A stretch of 64,000 bases of DNA from Selaginella tamariscina (lineage: Eukaryota; Streptophyta; Lycopodiopsida; Selaginellales; Selaginellaceae). The notes beneath the pieces are model-generated. The model saw only the letters and a program-made list of their open reading frames with translations. It had not been told where the DNA came from and did no database searches. The stretch lies in NCBI GenBank assembly GCA_003024785.1, contig PUQB01000036.1:204388-268387 (forward strand). The letters are read 5' to 3'. This document shows positions 51,907 through 63,735 of this stretch, in pieces; the stretch's first letter is position 1, and every line of letters starts with the position of its first letter. Made by a program: the position numbers and the translations under genes.

Positions 51907-52884
51907 TTAAATTTATATATTATGTACGTTTACATATTATATATATTTAATATCTAATAACATTCAGAATATTAAATTACAGAATTTTATAAATTTTAAA
52001 CTAGATTTTGATAATATAAAATAAATAATAATATTTATTGTTAAATTTAAAATATCTAAAAAGAGAATACACTGTGAAAGCTTAATTCACACCAAAATAT
52101 TGGCACTAGGTATAAATATTAAAGTTTAAAATCACAATCATCCGTAAGAATGGTTATGTCAATCTTATTTTGTGAACAAGCAATTAAAAATCAAAATTGA
52201 TTATTTCCAACGGCACAGATGAAGATGGTAATGTGTAACAAATAAATTAAAAAATAAAAAACAAGAAAAATGAAATAATCACCAAATTATTCACATGACA
52301 ACCTTTGTTTACTTATGCAATTCTTCGTTCCCCTTTGCATCAAGACTTTGCACTTTAGAAGCATTAACCCAATGTTATTAATAAGTCAAATTTAGTTTAA
52401 ATAAGTAAGTGCTTTTACTTTAATAAATTAAAAATTTATATGCTCTTGCTTAAATTTTAAAAATAAAACAAAGAGTTAATGTGAATACACTAAATATGCT
52501 GAAATATTGATTAACTAAAAACATGTATTTTATTGCATGGTACCCTCTAACTTTCTTGTGTTATTAATTTTTTTTACTCATATCTTCATTCTTAAAAATT
52601 GTTATATAATTCATTTATGTTGTTTTGTATACTCCCTTTAATAATTCGTTTTTACAATATGTAATTTTTAAAAAACTTATCATATATGCTCTGTCATCCT
52701 ATGTATATGCTATATGTATACACCCCTTAGTGATTAAAACTTTCAATGCCATAAATATCATAAAATATTTATAAAATGTATTATGCATTAATAATAATAA
52801 TATCTAGTATATAATGTGTAAAGATGAAAGAAACTTTCAATCAAAAAAACTACTTGTTTTGAAATTTTATTCTTATTATTCCCT

Positions 52885-52937
<53 letters not shown>

Positions 52938-54361
52938 AAAAGATAGCTTATTAATTAAATAATACTTTATATACACATGTATAATATATATGTCTACATA
53001 CATTATTATTATAAAATTTATTTATTATTAATTCCTATATATATATATATAATATAGATAGATAGATAGATAGATATAGATAGACACACACACATAAAAG
53101 GTGAAAAATGACTTATTATAATTGCTTATGTAATATAGAACATCGTAGTATTGAAATAGTATTTTGACTAGAACTTACAATATCATAAATATCGTGCTTC
53201 TAACATTGGATAAAAATATATTATTCATGATTTATTTCATTTTTAAATAGTTAATTTTAGAATTTCATAGTTATAAACTTTAACGTATATAAAACAATTT
53301 ATATTATGTAATTTTAAAAATTAAATATGTTTGTCATGCTATCAAATAAATATAAAATTTATTAAATAATACTTTAAAACGAGCGTTATAACTTAAATTT
53401 AATATCACATTTAAGTGAGGGCTAATAAAGAAGAAAGAAAGTATAATCGAGAAGAATACTTTTGTGAAGATACTTATAACATGTATTATGCATTAATATT
53501 AAATTTAATATTTAGTGGTGTTATATATTTATATTAGTCAATTGGATTTTTACAAAAACATTACCTAGTCAACTTACATATCTGTATTTGATTTTTATAA
53601 TATTTAAAATATGCATGTCTATTGAAGACTCAACTACACACTAAAGATCGTAGATTGCATCATTATTTATATGCACTAGAAGTCAGATCTACATAATGTA
53701 AATTTGACAATTTATGTAAGCTAAGTTAATAAATTTATGTAATGATTATTAGCTAAGTTAATATTTTAAATAGAGATTTCAAATATTGACTAAGTTAACT
53801 AAATCAATAGGGTTTGATTTATTATTAATATTCTAATAATAATAATTAAAAGAGGATTTTATTGTTTAATATGCATCAAATTTATTAACAAGAAGAAATT
53901 CATATTTAATAATGAAATCACGAGAGGGAAATGCCATACTTATTAATAATTTAAAGGTTTTATAGTAAAATTTATATTTAATTAATAATTCAAATGTTGA
54001 TTTTTTGTTTTTTTTTGTTATTTTAAAAATATCTTTATATAAAAACTATTAAGTATTAATAAATTATTTTATATAAGAAACTAAGTTGCTTAAATGAATT
54101 AAATCAAATTGACGAATTAGACAATTTCAATTACAAGTGACAATTTTATATAATCTGAGTAATTAATACAATAAGAACATCATATGTAACACTCGTATAC
54201 AACATTTTCATGCATATTACCATAACATATTCATGCATGAACATGTTATACACATACATATATACGAGCCTCTTAATAGTGTTGCGTGTGCATATGCATG
54301 AAAATATACTTTTATGTCCCTACGTACATAAAAAGTACATAAAAAAAGTGCATTGTAGGTA
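51040..54361. other. AT-rich spacer of unit 2, left part
   Basis: No gene is supported. It begins with an orphan CRP1-type upstream region (51.04-51.95 kb). A long pure (AT)n run lies at 52890-52935, and (GATA)n at 53055-53075. Confidence 0.6.
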
Positions 54362-55209
54362 GGGTCGCACTGACCCTTAAAGCCCTTAACTTACATGTTT
54401 TAAGGGTTTTGTGGGGTTGCAGTGACCCTTAAAATCCTTAATGCACCCTTAAGAATACATAAAATTAAGGGTACTTCAAGGGTTCTTGTGTCACACCTGC
54501 TATTAAGAAAATTCTAACTTGTGACATCACTATAAAAAATACATTTTTTCTAGAGTAGGAAAATAGGTCCTTTAAGCACCCTTAAGAAAAAACATTATTT
54601 ATTGCTGGCAGGTTTAATAGTGGGACAGTGTCACCTTTAAGATGAATATTTTATATGTTTTGCAATACTAAAAATTCTTAAAAAATTTAACTATAATTAC
54701 ATTTTAAAGGTGAATATGATAGTAAAGGCTGGGTTGCACTTACCTTTAAAACCCTTAGTGCACCCTTAAGAATACATAAAATTAAGGGTACTTCAAAGCT
54801 TTTTGTGTCGCACTTACCACTAAAAAATTCTAACTTTTGACGTTATTAAAAAAAAATGCACTTTTTTTCACATAACTTAAGGGTAGGAAAACAGGTCTGT
54901 TAAGCATCCTTAATAAAAAACATCATTTATTGTTGGCGTATTAATTTTTATTTTAATAATGGGACACTGTCACCCTTAAAATGAATATTTTATATGTTTT
55001 AAGTGTTTTAATATGACACTAAAAACACTTCAAAATTTTAACTATCATTATATTTTAAGGGTGAATACTATATTAATACTACATAAAAATTTATATAGTA
55101 GCCCTTAACACTTAAGAATTTTAAGGGTCAGTGCGACTCAGCCCTAATACTACATAAAATTTACTTAGTAACCCTTAATGCTCAAGGGTTTTAAGGGTCA
55201 GTGCGACCC
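54362..55209. mobile_element. 848-bp element with 20-bp terminal inverted repeats
   Basis: The ends are perfect inverted repeats: GGGTCGCACTGACCCTTAAA on the left and its complement on the right. Inside are two direct units of about 315 bp (from about 54412 and 54728), each opening with a degenerate copy of the terminal sequence and containing CACCCTTAAGAATACATAAA. A further inner terminal-like copy lies at about 55118-55138. The corresponding place in unit 1 (about 44680 and again 44825) reads CATTGAA..AATGTCTAGAAGCC with no insert. There is no coding sequence, so it fits a non-autonomous DNA transposon (MITE or foldback type). No clean target-site duplication is visible. Confidence 0.8.
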
Positions 55210-56973
55210 AGCCCAATGTCTAGAAACCTAGAAAAGCGTGTTGTTATGTGACATAAGATACTTGACATTTACAAAGCGGGTTTGTTATTTAATTATTATA
55301 ATGGTTACTTAAAGTACGGTAATATTTTATGTATTTTAGTTTTACATACATGCTTTTAATAATTAAGTATATAAACTCATATAAAATTAATGTGTACAGT
55401 GTTTGTCTGCATATAGGCTAGTTTAAATAAATTTTATAATTATTATTTTCTTATTATATATTCACTTATAATAATATAAATTTTTTCTAATATATCTATA
55501 CTGACACATATATTAACAAAGTTCTAGTCAGAATTGATCTCTCTATGTAATAACTAAATATAGTTATATACTAAATTATAAATAATATCAATACTTGTTC
55601 AGTTCATCATGAGTTGACTAACATAAAAGAGGCAAGTTTCTTCTTGACTTTGAGTTGTTTAACTCTTTTATTTATATCAAATAGCGGTTAGGGTTTAATA
55701 CATCTTTAACCTTTTATATATATAGAGAGAGAGAGTTGAATGTAAATATTAAATATTAAATGATAGATAAGGAGGAACTCAATGAATGGGTACACGAGGG
55801 CTCCTCTTCTTATACGCATGCTTTATACCAGCATGTGTGTGTGTGTGTGTTTTGAGAAAAATATCTACAAATTTCTTAGATGTTTTAATTTATCTCTTTT
55901 AATTTTTGTGAAGCATCAAAGTACTAAAATCATATGAATTTGTGAAGAATGTATAAATAAATTTAATTTTCCATAGGTTTAACATCAAATTCTTTAATAA
56001 ATGGTTATATAATATTTTGTATGTTAAATTATAAAAGTCAAAAAAATAATAAATTATTTAGTTTATATGTATCTATACATATTTAAATTTATATACTATA
56101 TACGTCTACATATTATATATATTTAAAATCTAATAACATTCAGAATAGTAAATTACAGATTTTATAAAATTTAAACAAGATTTTGATAATATAAAAATAA
56201 ATAATAACATTTACTGTTAAAATTTAAATATATTGAAAGAGGAGATACATGAACGAAGAGATATATAGTAGGAGATATTAATATATTCATCACAGTACAT
56301 GCATGCCACATCATCATTGTTAGGGTCATGTGGCACTCATGTATGTTACACATCTTCAAATGTAGACATATAAATTTGTGAAAATAACATTTTTATATCT
56401 ATAATGACTATATGTTATATAAAATTATACAGTAGGTAAACAGTTAGATATGTGAATTAATCATGAGCATTGAAATAATTAATATTTTTTTACAGTCAGG
56501 ATGTGGAAATCTTTCTCAAATTAATGTGCCACACACACACACATATATATATAGACGCAACACACATGTTTATAAGTTACTAACACACACCATGTATATA
56601 GAAAGTGTGTGTTAAAAACAGTGTTGTAAATTAAATATTAAAATAATAAATCAAAGTTTAAATTTATGATATACAAATTATACATTAAAGAATAATATGG
56701 AAGACTTTTGTTCTATATACTGGGAGAATGATCGGAGGTTTAATCTTTAATAATGTTAATAGATATTATAAAGTCTAATTAGTGATTATTTTATTATTAT
56801 GTTTTGAGACATGAAAGATAAATTACAACATAAGATTTAGGATTTCATTTTATATATATATATAGAATTCTTATACTAAAACAAAAGAAATTTAACTCTA
56901 TATGTGTTTATAAATCAAAACATAGTATTGAAAACAAACTTTTATCAGGAGTCTTGTATTATTATTCTAGAGA

Positions 56974-57006
<33 letters not shown>

Positions 57007-57382
57007 ATTCTTATATTAAAACAAATGAAATTTAACTTTATATGTGTTATAAATCAAAACATAGTATTAAAAACAAACTTTTATATACAATAACAGACCA
57101 GGAGTCCGGTATTATTATTCAAGAGCTTCAAACTGTAACCAGTTGATTTATTTAATATAGAAATCCCTTCCTGTTAAAAAAAAAACAAATATTAATCTTA
57201 ATTTGATATAATAAATATGTATGTCTGTGTTACATGAAAAACAAAGAATATAGCCTAAAATCTTTCTATTTACTGCAGTTTGAGAGTGTAGAGTTGTTAT
57301 ATATGTATGTATATGTTTATAAGAGAGTAAACACACACGCACACACACACACACACACGTGTGTGTGTGCATATACACTTAC
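55210..57382. other. AT-rich spacer of unit 2, right part
   Basis: No gene is supported. It contains the fourth CRP1-type upstream region (55.43-56.2 kb) and a local duplication of about 145 bp at 56860-57120 (GAATTCTTATAYTAAAACAA with following sequence, twice) that unit 1 has once (46.69-46.83 kb). Confidence 0.6.
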
Positions 57383-57610
57383 TTAATTTTGGCATTTCTT
57401 TCCATCCCAGTGACCCTTGTTACAACGTGGAGCACAATCTTTACCACTCCAGTAATAACCATATTTGTTGCAATACACGCACTTATACCCGTCCCAATAA
57501 TAATACTGTTTAGTACACTTCTGGGCCATGGCCTGTGAAACCGTTCCAACTTGAACACCAACAAAGAGGAGAACAATGAAGAAAGCAATTAAAAACTTTG
57601 TGTTAGCCAT
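57383..57610 (-). CDS. Secreted cysteine-rich peptide CRP3
   Basis: An intact 75-codon ORF of the same family as CRP1. The signal peptide is MANTKFLIAFFIVLLFVGV with cleavage likely near SQAMAQ. The mature part has three modules, CTKQYYYWDGYKC, CNKYGYYWSGKDC and CNKGHWDGKKC, giving six cysteines in the order C-x11-C-x2-C-x11-C-x3-C-x9-C. The middle module NKYGYYW is identical in CRP1 and CRP3, while the outer modules differ. A TATA-like block lies at 57652-57669. CRP2 is its damaged twin in unit 1. Function is unknown; extracellular action is inferred from the signal peptide and cysteines. Confidence 0.75.
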   Translation of the reverse strand: MANTKFLIAFFIVLLFVGVQVGTVSQAMAQKCTKQYYYWDGYKCVYCNKYGYYWSGKDCAPRCNKGHWDGKKCQN

Positions 57611-59493
57611 AATTATATGTAAACTGTATATGCAATGTGTATTTTTGTTTGGTTTTTATAGTGGGAAATATATATTAAATATTAATATTTATATATCAAG
57701 ACTAAGTTCTAGTTTATATATCAAGACTAAGTTCTAGACTTCTACAGTGTTCATTGACTATGTATACATTATAACCTAGTTATTATCTAGTAGATGTAAA
57801 ATAACATATCCTCGTCATTGATGTAGCATAACGATATCTTAGTTGACGTATTATACTCTGTAGTGGCATCGTACAAGACGTCAAACAGATTAATATTATT
57901 ATTAGTAATTAATGAAATTATTAATTATATTATAGTTTAGAAAGTGAGAAAACTTGTACTTTGCCGTAAGTACTTTCGGTACAAAATTAATATATAAAAT
58001 AAGCTAGTTTAATATTTTATATTTTATAATATGTTAGTTGAATGTATTTATATACAGAAAGTAAAAAGAAATATGCTTTTAAAATTTTATATTTGGATAA
58101 GATTTATACGCTGCAACACGACAAGAGAGACAACTTTGTAAAACTTCTAGTATTATTAAACCGTATAAATTAAGGACTTAAATACAATAGTATTTAATAT
58201 ATTAACAATATAAAATTGATTCTTTTGGTAACGCATGGTACTTGACTGAATATATATAAATAATTTTTATCAATATTTTACTTTACTAATTCACTGTATA
58301 CATGTCAAGTAGGACCTTGCTTTTCGGAAGAGAATGGTATATATATAATGTACACGTAAGAATAGCGTATAATAGAATGGGTCATAACACATTTTCTTAA
58401 CAATGTTTATAACATAATTTACGTTTAACATGTTAAAAACCCATAAAATACTATTTATTAAAATAATATTTAGAATCTTTAATGAAATACATAAGAATTG
58501 TTAATTATATTGTTTAATATTATTAACTCTTATAAGAATCTTATTTAATATTATTATTAAATACTTTTCTTACCTAGGACTCTGTTTTAATTAAGAATTT
58601 AATAATATTCGTTACAAACAAATATATGTAAAATTAAATTTATACATTAAAATAAAAACTGTATGCTAAGTATATTACATGGATATGCAAAAACACTTCT
58701 AATGTTTTCACATATACCAAATGTATTAACCACATTTCGATTATAATTTAAAATTAAAAGTTTATACAACATATTAACAACAGTTGATTTAATAAAATTA
58801 GTACAAATAGGATCCATTATAAAGATACTTAATTTTATGAACTTATTATTAACAATGAAATTCTTTATATAATATAATACTAATAATATAAAGATGATAT
58901 AGAAAACCTATATATAATTTTAAAAACTTAGCTTCTACATATAAGTTTTTACATAAACTTGTTTTTAAGAACACTTGCAACCACGTTATCTATACCTATA
59001 ACCACCATTTCTAAGTTCTCTATAACATACACACACACACACACACTCAAACGACGTGCGTGTTCCCCTTTGTTACCTTCTTCAGCCAGGAAAAAGAAAC
59101 TTATATATTTGATTTTATTACTGGTCACTGGATAAGCTTACCATCATTGTACTGTTGATCTCTTTAACACCTCGTACACCTAGCAGTTTGATACACAGTC
59201 AGTATTTCTTGTAATAACACACACACGCGCGCGCGCGCACACACACACACGGGGGAGAGAGAGAGAGACACGTTTACTCCCATCCCACTTCACGGAGAGT
59301 TTAGATAATGAAGATGTGCTAACAGGAGTGAATTTCTCAATGGAATCGCTTCATGACGTCCTTCCAGATAATGGTTAAATCCCAACATGATCAAGGATTT
59401 TGATATTGCAACACAAACCAAGTTATCATCATATAAAGACCATGAGTGTGTGCATATACGTACACTGCTCTCCATCCTCAAGAGGTTAAACCT
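57611..59493. other. Spacer between CRP3 and PPR copy B
   Basis: AT-rich and closely similar to 47.28-49.44 kb, without a supported gene. A (CA)n(GC)n(CA)n(GA)n tract lies at 59218-59268. Confidence 0.65.
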
Positions 59494-60236
59494 CTACCAA
59501 AAATCGTTACACGAACACTTACCATCCTTAAAAACATGAAACCGTGCATCTCTACAAACAATCTCTCTCTTCTCGATCCCCGATATAACTGCAGTAGCAA
59601 CATGACAGTCGTCACACACTCTCTCAAGTTCTTCACAATCCTCACTCTAGTCCCAGCCTGCGTATTTATAAGTGCACAACCTATAGCCAACCTCTCACTA
59701 TGCCCACACACCATCCGACACAACGTACCCGTGTTGTTCACGTCTACCAACAGACTCTGCAGCTTTGCATTTATCTCCACTATCTGAGGATGCACAGAGT
59801 CCCTCGCGACGAACCTGTGTACAAACCCTCCGTCGTCACTCCACCAGCTCTGACCCGTCTGTTTCCACGCACGACTCGCCTTTCTCATCCTCAGAACCTT
59901 TGCTCGATCCTCCCACATTCCCACACTCCCATACAGATTCGCCATCAGTACATACTACATAGTTCTCGTCGAATCTCAGCAAGTTCTCGAATGCAACCCT
60001 CCCTATCTCTACATTCCTCCACTTCCTGCAGGAGCTCAGTGAGGTAGTCCACGCTATAGCATCGGCCTCAAAGGCATGCTTTGTAAGGTCTTCAATGCCA
60101 TCTCGACCTTATTCGATTCGACCGTCCAAACAGGTCTACCATACAGACATAGTGTTGGAGGTCCGGTTCGACCCCGTACTCCCTCATCGCACCAAACAAG
60201 CTCTCCCCTCTAGTCCTGCATGACTGCACGCAGTAA
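59494..60236 (-). pseudogene. PPR-DYW protein, copy B (severely 5'-truncated)
   Basis: This is the duplicate of the last third of PPR copy A. It keeps MANLYGSVGMWEDRAKVLRM of the E region, the linker [40 protein letters not shown] and VRIVKNLR; then a two-base insertion relative to copy A (near 59618) shifts the frame, after which [20 protein letters not shown] and [11 protein letters not shown] end at a stop at 59494. The deaminase-like His, Glu and paired Cys are present. The gene is cut at about 60236, in the middle of the sequence GCACGCAGTAAT, and is followed upstream by unrelated DNA, so no complete PPR tract remains. Confidence 0.8.
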
Positions 60237-60434
60237 TGAGTGTCGCCATTTTGGAGGCTTGGGGCCCAGGAGGCCTGGGCTCGAATATTCAAGAATATTC
60301 TAGAATATTTTGGAATATCTTTTTTGGTTCGGCAGTATTGGCCTCAGTCGGCAAAAAAGAATTCTATTAAAACTGTTGTATTTCTATCTTATTTTTTTTT
60401 ATATTAGCTTAATTTATTACTCAATATACATTAG

Positions 60435-63400
60435 CTAAAGTTTCTTCTTCATCTTAAGTAAAGTTGCAATTCTCGAACCACCAGTTACGCTTGGACGTGG
60501 AGGTGTTTGAGTAGGTAACTCTTCTGGTCTAATGTTCTCTACAAGCTTGTTTGTTGCCAACCTAGAGAGTTCGAAACTCTTCTCGGTTCCTATAATATTC
60601 CTTCCGAGCTCGACAGCAGCTAACAACGATGACCCGGTTCCGGAACCAATATCCCAGACTAGGTCGCCAGGTCTACTGAGACGCTCGATCAAAAGCTGCA
60701 TGAGTCGAACACTCTTCGGTTGAATCATAATCCTGCACAAACTTCCATTAGGATAATAGCAAAGCAAGTACTTCCTTACCAAGCCTCCTGATAACGGTCG
60801 GCAGTGTCGACGAGGATCGTGTTCGTCAACGCCAGAGGGTTTGGCCTCTTCGACTTCTTCTCAGAGCTTTGCAGCACCAAGAGAACTAACAAGTTATCCT
60901 GCCACATAGACCAAGTTAAACTTGAACTTGAATAGCTAGCTTACCTTAATTTTGTCACGGTATCCCCAGCCTCGTGCACGGTAGACGCTGTAAGTCCCTG
61001 CAACCTCCAAGTTGATTACTGCAGCCGCCTGAATCACCGCCGAAACAGAAGGAGAACTCGCGAAGACGACCATGAAACCACTCGCTGCCAAGTGCATTCC
61101 ACTGAACTGCAAGGCCTCCTCAAACTTCACCGGATCTAGCTGCACAATGTCCTTGTTGATGCTAGCACCTCCATATACAAGCTCATTGGGCAAGTCGAGG
61201 ATGATGAGGTTGAAGCCGTATTCACCTACCACTTCCTGGAACAACGTTTGTGACTCAACCGTATGTAGTCTGTCAACCTGTTGTCGGAGCTTGGTGTACA
61301 CCTCTGTCTGGGAAGCACCTGGCTCGAAGAAAGACCTGCTCATCTCCTCCATGTCGCACACAGCTAGGTCGTAGGATCCACGGGATGCAGCCAGGGTCGG
61401 GATGAAGGTCATCAGGTCGTCCTTGATGTCCAAACTAGCTACAAGTGGCTGTACCTCATTGATTGTAAAGTCGAATGCCGGCGGAGGTGCTGTAGAAGAG
61501 CTTGGTCCCGCTCCCGATCCCTTTGCAGGTGTAGTTGTCTTCCGCACCGTCTTCTTCATCTTGCTCTTCTTGATAGCCTCTACTTCTTCTGGCTCCCAAA
61601 CAATCGCTGGTAGATCATTGGCGTGCATGTCGAATAGTGTGCTCTCCCAAGCTGGTGGCTGTTGCGACGGACAGTCGAGCCAGAATGGAACATGCTCCCG
61701 TTCGAACGGTGTTAGAGCTCCTCTGCTCTTCGACCACATGTGAGGCTCGCTTGTATGATCTGTCCACAGCTTCATCGTATGGGACGGTGTCATTTGCTTC
61801 GCCAGTATGAAGCAACACAAAGTCAGACAGTAGCAATGCTGGATTGAAAGCTTACCTCCATATCATCCGACGCGCAGATTCCTCACGCTCCAGAAACTCA
61901 TTCGGCTCCATCGAATAAGTGAACCGTATGCAGTCATGGAAGGGCTGAAAGACCAGGCACTTGCTCCGAATTCTCATCTCGTCAAACCAGCTCATGAAGT
62001 CGACATCCGTTCCAACTTCTTCACCATCCTCTCGCAACCCCTTAAGGATCTGAATGGCTTCCTCGCGCACAGCCTTCCAATATAAGTCCAAGGTGAACCA
62101 CTTGATCCACTCTTTGTCCTGCATGCCCGGTAGCCCAAGTGTCTGTTGTTCTGCCTTGGATTCGAGACGGGTGAGCTTGTTCAGGTATCGGAGTCGCAGC
62201 ATGTTTGGAATCTTCGCCCTTGACATCGCATACAGCTTCTCAATGCCCATCCAGCGACACTGCTTATGAGAGATGTTTGTCACCTTCTGGAACCACTCCT
62301 CCCCCAAGTCTGGGTCTATGATGGAGAGGAACTTGTGCATACGCTTGTCATGCTTCTTGTACACTAGCTGCTTCAGGTTCACCTCAACCTGTGAATTGCC
62401 CTTAGCACTGGTGACTGCTCTGTCGAGATCATCGTCGATCTCGTTCTGCACATAGAATAAGTTAAAAATTTCTTTCCTATAAATTAAATCGGAGGTTACC
62501 TTGAAAAGTATCTTTGCGCAGATCAGGTTCGGAAGAGGATGCCAAGCCGTCTTTCCTGATGAACTCTCCTTCCACTTCCGCACCTCAAGACGATCAACCT
62601 CCGTGAGTGACTCGAGGATTTTCTGAGTTCCTTCTGTACTAGTGCAGACCGCCTTTACAGCGAGGAGAATATGTGGTAGCGTTGTTTCCACAGATGTTGC
62701 TGAAGATCTGTTCAACGAAACTGTAAGTCTAAACTCTTAACAAAAAGAAAAGAAAATACTCACATGTTAATCGATTGGAACATCGAAACCAGTTGAAGAA
62801 TGTCGAGGTTCTCCGTGGAGATGAAACTCGATCGAACGCGAATAGCCCATCGCTGGTTGTCCTCTGCATCCTCTCGGTACAGCTTCTGCAAAGCCTGTAG
62901 CCTATGGTTCCCGTCCCAGCAGCTAAACTTCCTGTTTGAGAGCCTTGAAGCCCACTGTTTGTACTCCGGCTGAGTAAGAGCTTGCTCGAAAGACCGGTGC
63001 TGCTCGTACTGAATCGTGTCCTTCGACAGCTCCGATAGCTCCTCAGCAGTGAGTCGATCTCCGATGGACAGAATGAACAAGGCCGTGTTGCGTAGATAAC
63101 CAGCCTTCTTCAACGATGACACCAGCCTGTCCAAGTCCCCTGGGTTCACTCGTCGAACCACCTCGTTGGAATGTATTCTGCAGATGGGCACATCAGGAGG
63201 ATCACCAAGTCCCTTGATAGTAATTTTGTCGAGCAGGTTTGCTGAGCTCTCCAAATGCAGGCTCGCCGGTATGCTGTATAACTCCTTCGGCTCCTTATCG
63301 CTCTTCGCCTTCTTGCCTTTTGAATCAGCTTTCCCGCGGCCTCTCTTTTTGCTGACTGCCTCCTCCAAGTCGTCCTCGCTAGCTTCAGCTGCCTCTGTCA

Positions 63401-63659
63401 TCTGCACTTGCTCGTTCAGGACTGCAACCTCAGCGGATGAAGGAGGCAACTGCGACGAGCTCTCCGGGAAATCTGTGATTGTTGGTGGAGGCTGTTCTTG
63501 CTCAACTGCTACTACTCCAGACTGAGTCACTGGAGGATCCTCCTTTGCTACATTAGATGGTTCTCCTCTCTTGCCTCGCTTCTGCTTCGATATCCTCTTC
63601 TCTTCCCGTGGCTCTTCATCAGGCGCAGTCTCTAGTAGACGTTTTGAAGCTCTCACCAT
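60435..63659 (-). CDS. ParB-like domain / amino-methyltransferase-like fusion
   Basis: One apparently intact gene of about 950-1000 residues in five or six exons (63659-62764, about 62709-61855 with an optional 54-base intron at 62504-62451, about 61749-60950, about 60896-60780, 60733-60435), with GT/AG introns of about 46-110 bases. The N-terminus is Lys/Arg-rich with KKRGRGKADSKGKK, a likely nuclear signal or AT-hook-like stretch. A ParB-like domain follows, with VPICRIHSNEVV, a helix LDRLVSSLKKAGYL and the signature CWDGNHRLQAL (ParB box: GNHR for GERR). A middle helical region has no family I know. The C-terminus resembles beta-type N4/N6 amino-methyltransferases in circular order: motif IV-like NLIILDLPN (DLPN instead of DPPY), then IMIQPKSVRLMQLLIERLSR, PGDLVWDIGSGTGSSLLAA (motif I) and GRNIIGTEKS. 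The altered motif IV may mean lost or changed activity. No frameshift was found. Confidence 0.7.
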
Positions 63660-63735
63660 TTTGTAAACTCTGGAAAGTAAACACACAAGTCAATTGATGA
63701 GGAGACAAAATAAAAAAACAAACAAAGATGACTAA

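Larger units (their letters stand above)
51038..60237. repeat. Tandem duplication unit 2 (about 9.2 kb)
   Basis: The second copy of the 40568-51038 unit. It lacks a CRP1 ORF at its left edge, carries CRP3 and PPR copy B, and ends inside PPR copy B at about 60237, where unrelated sequence begins. Confidence 0.85.

Noticed and set aside
52788-53003. Small Ile/Tyr-rich frame on the minus strand
   Set aside because: It is produced by the (AT)n tract at 52890-52935.
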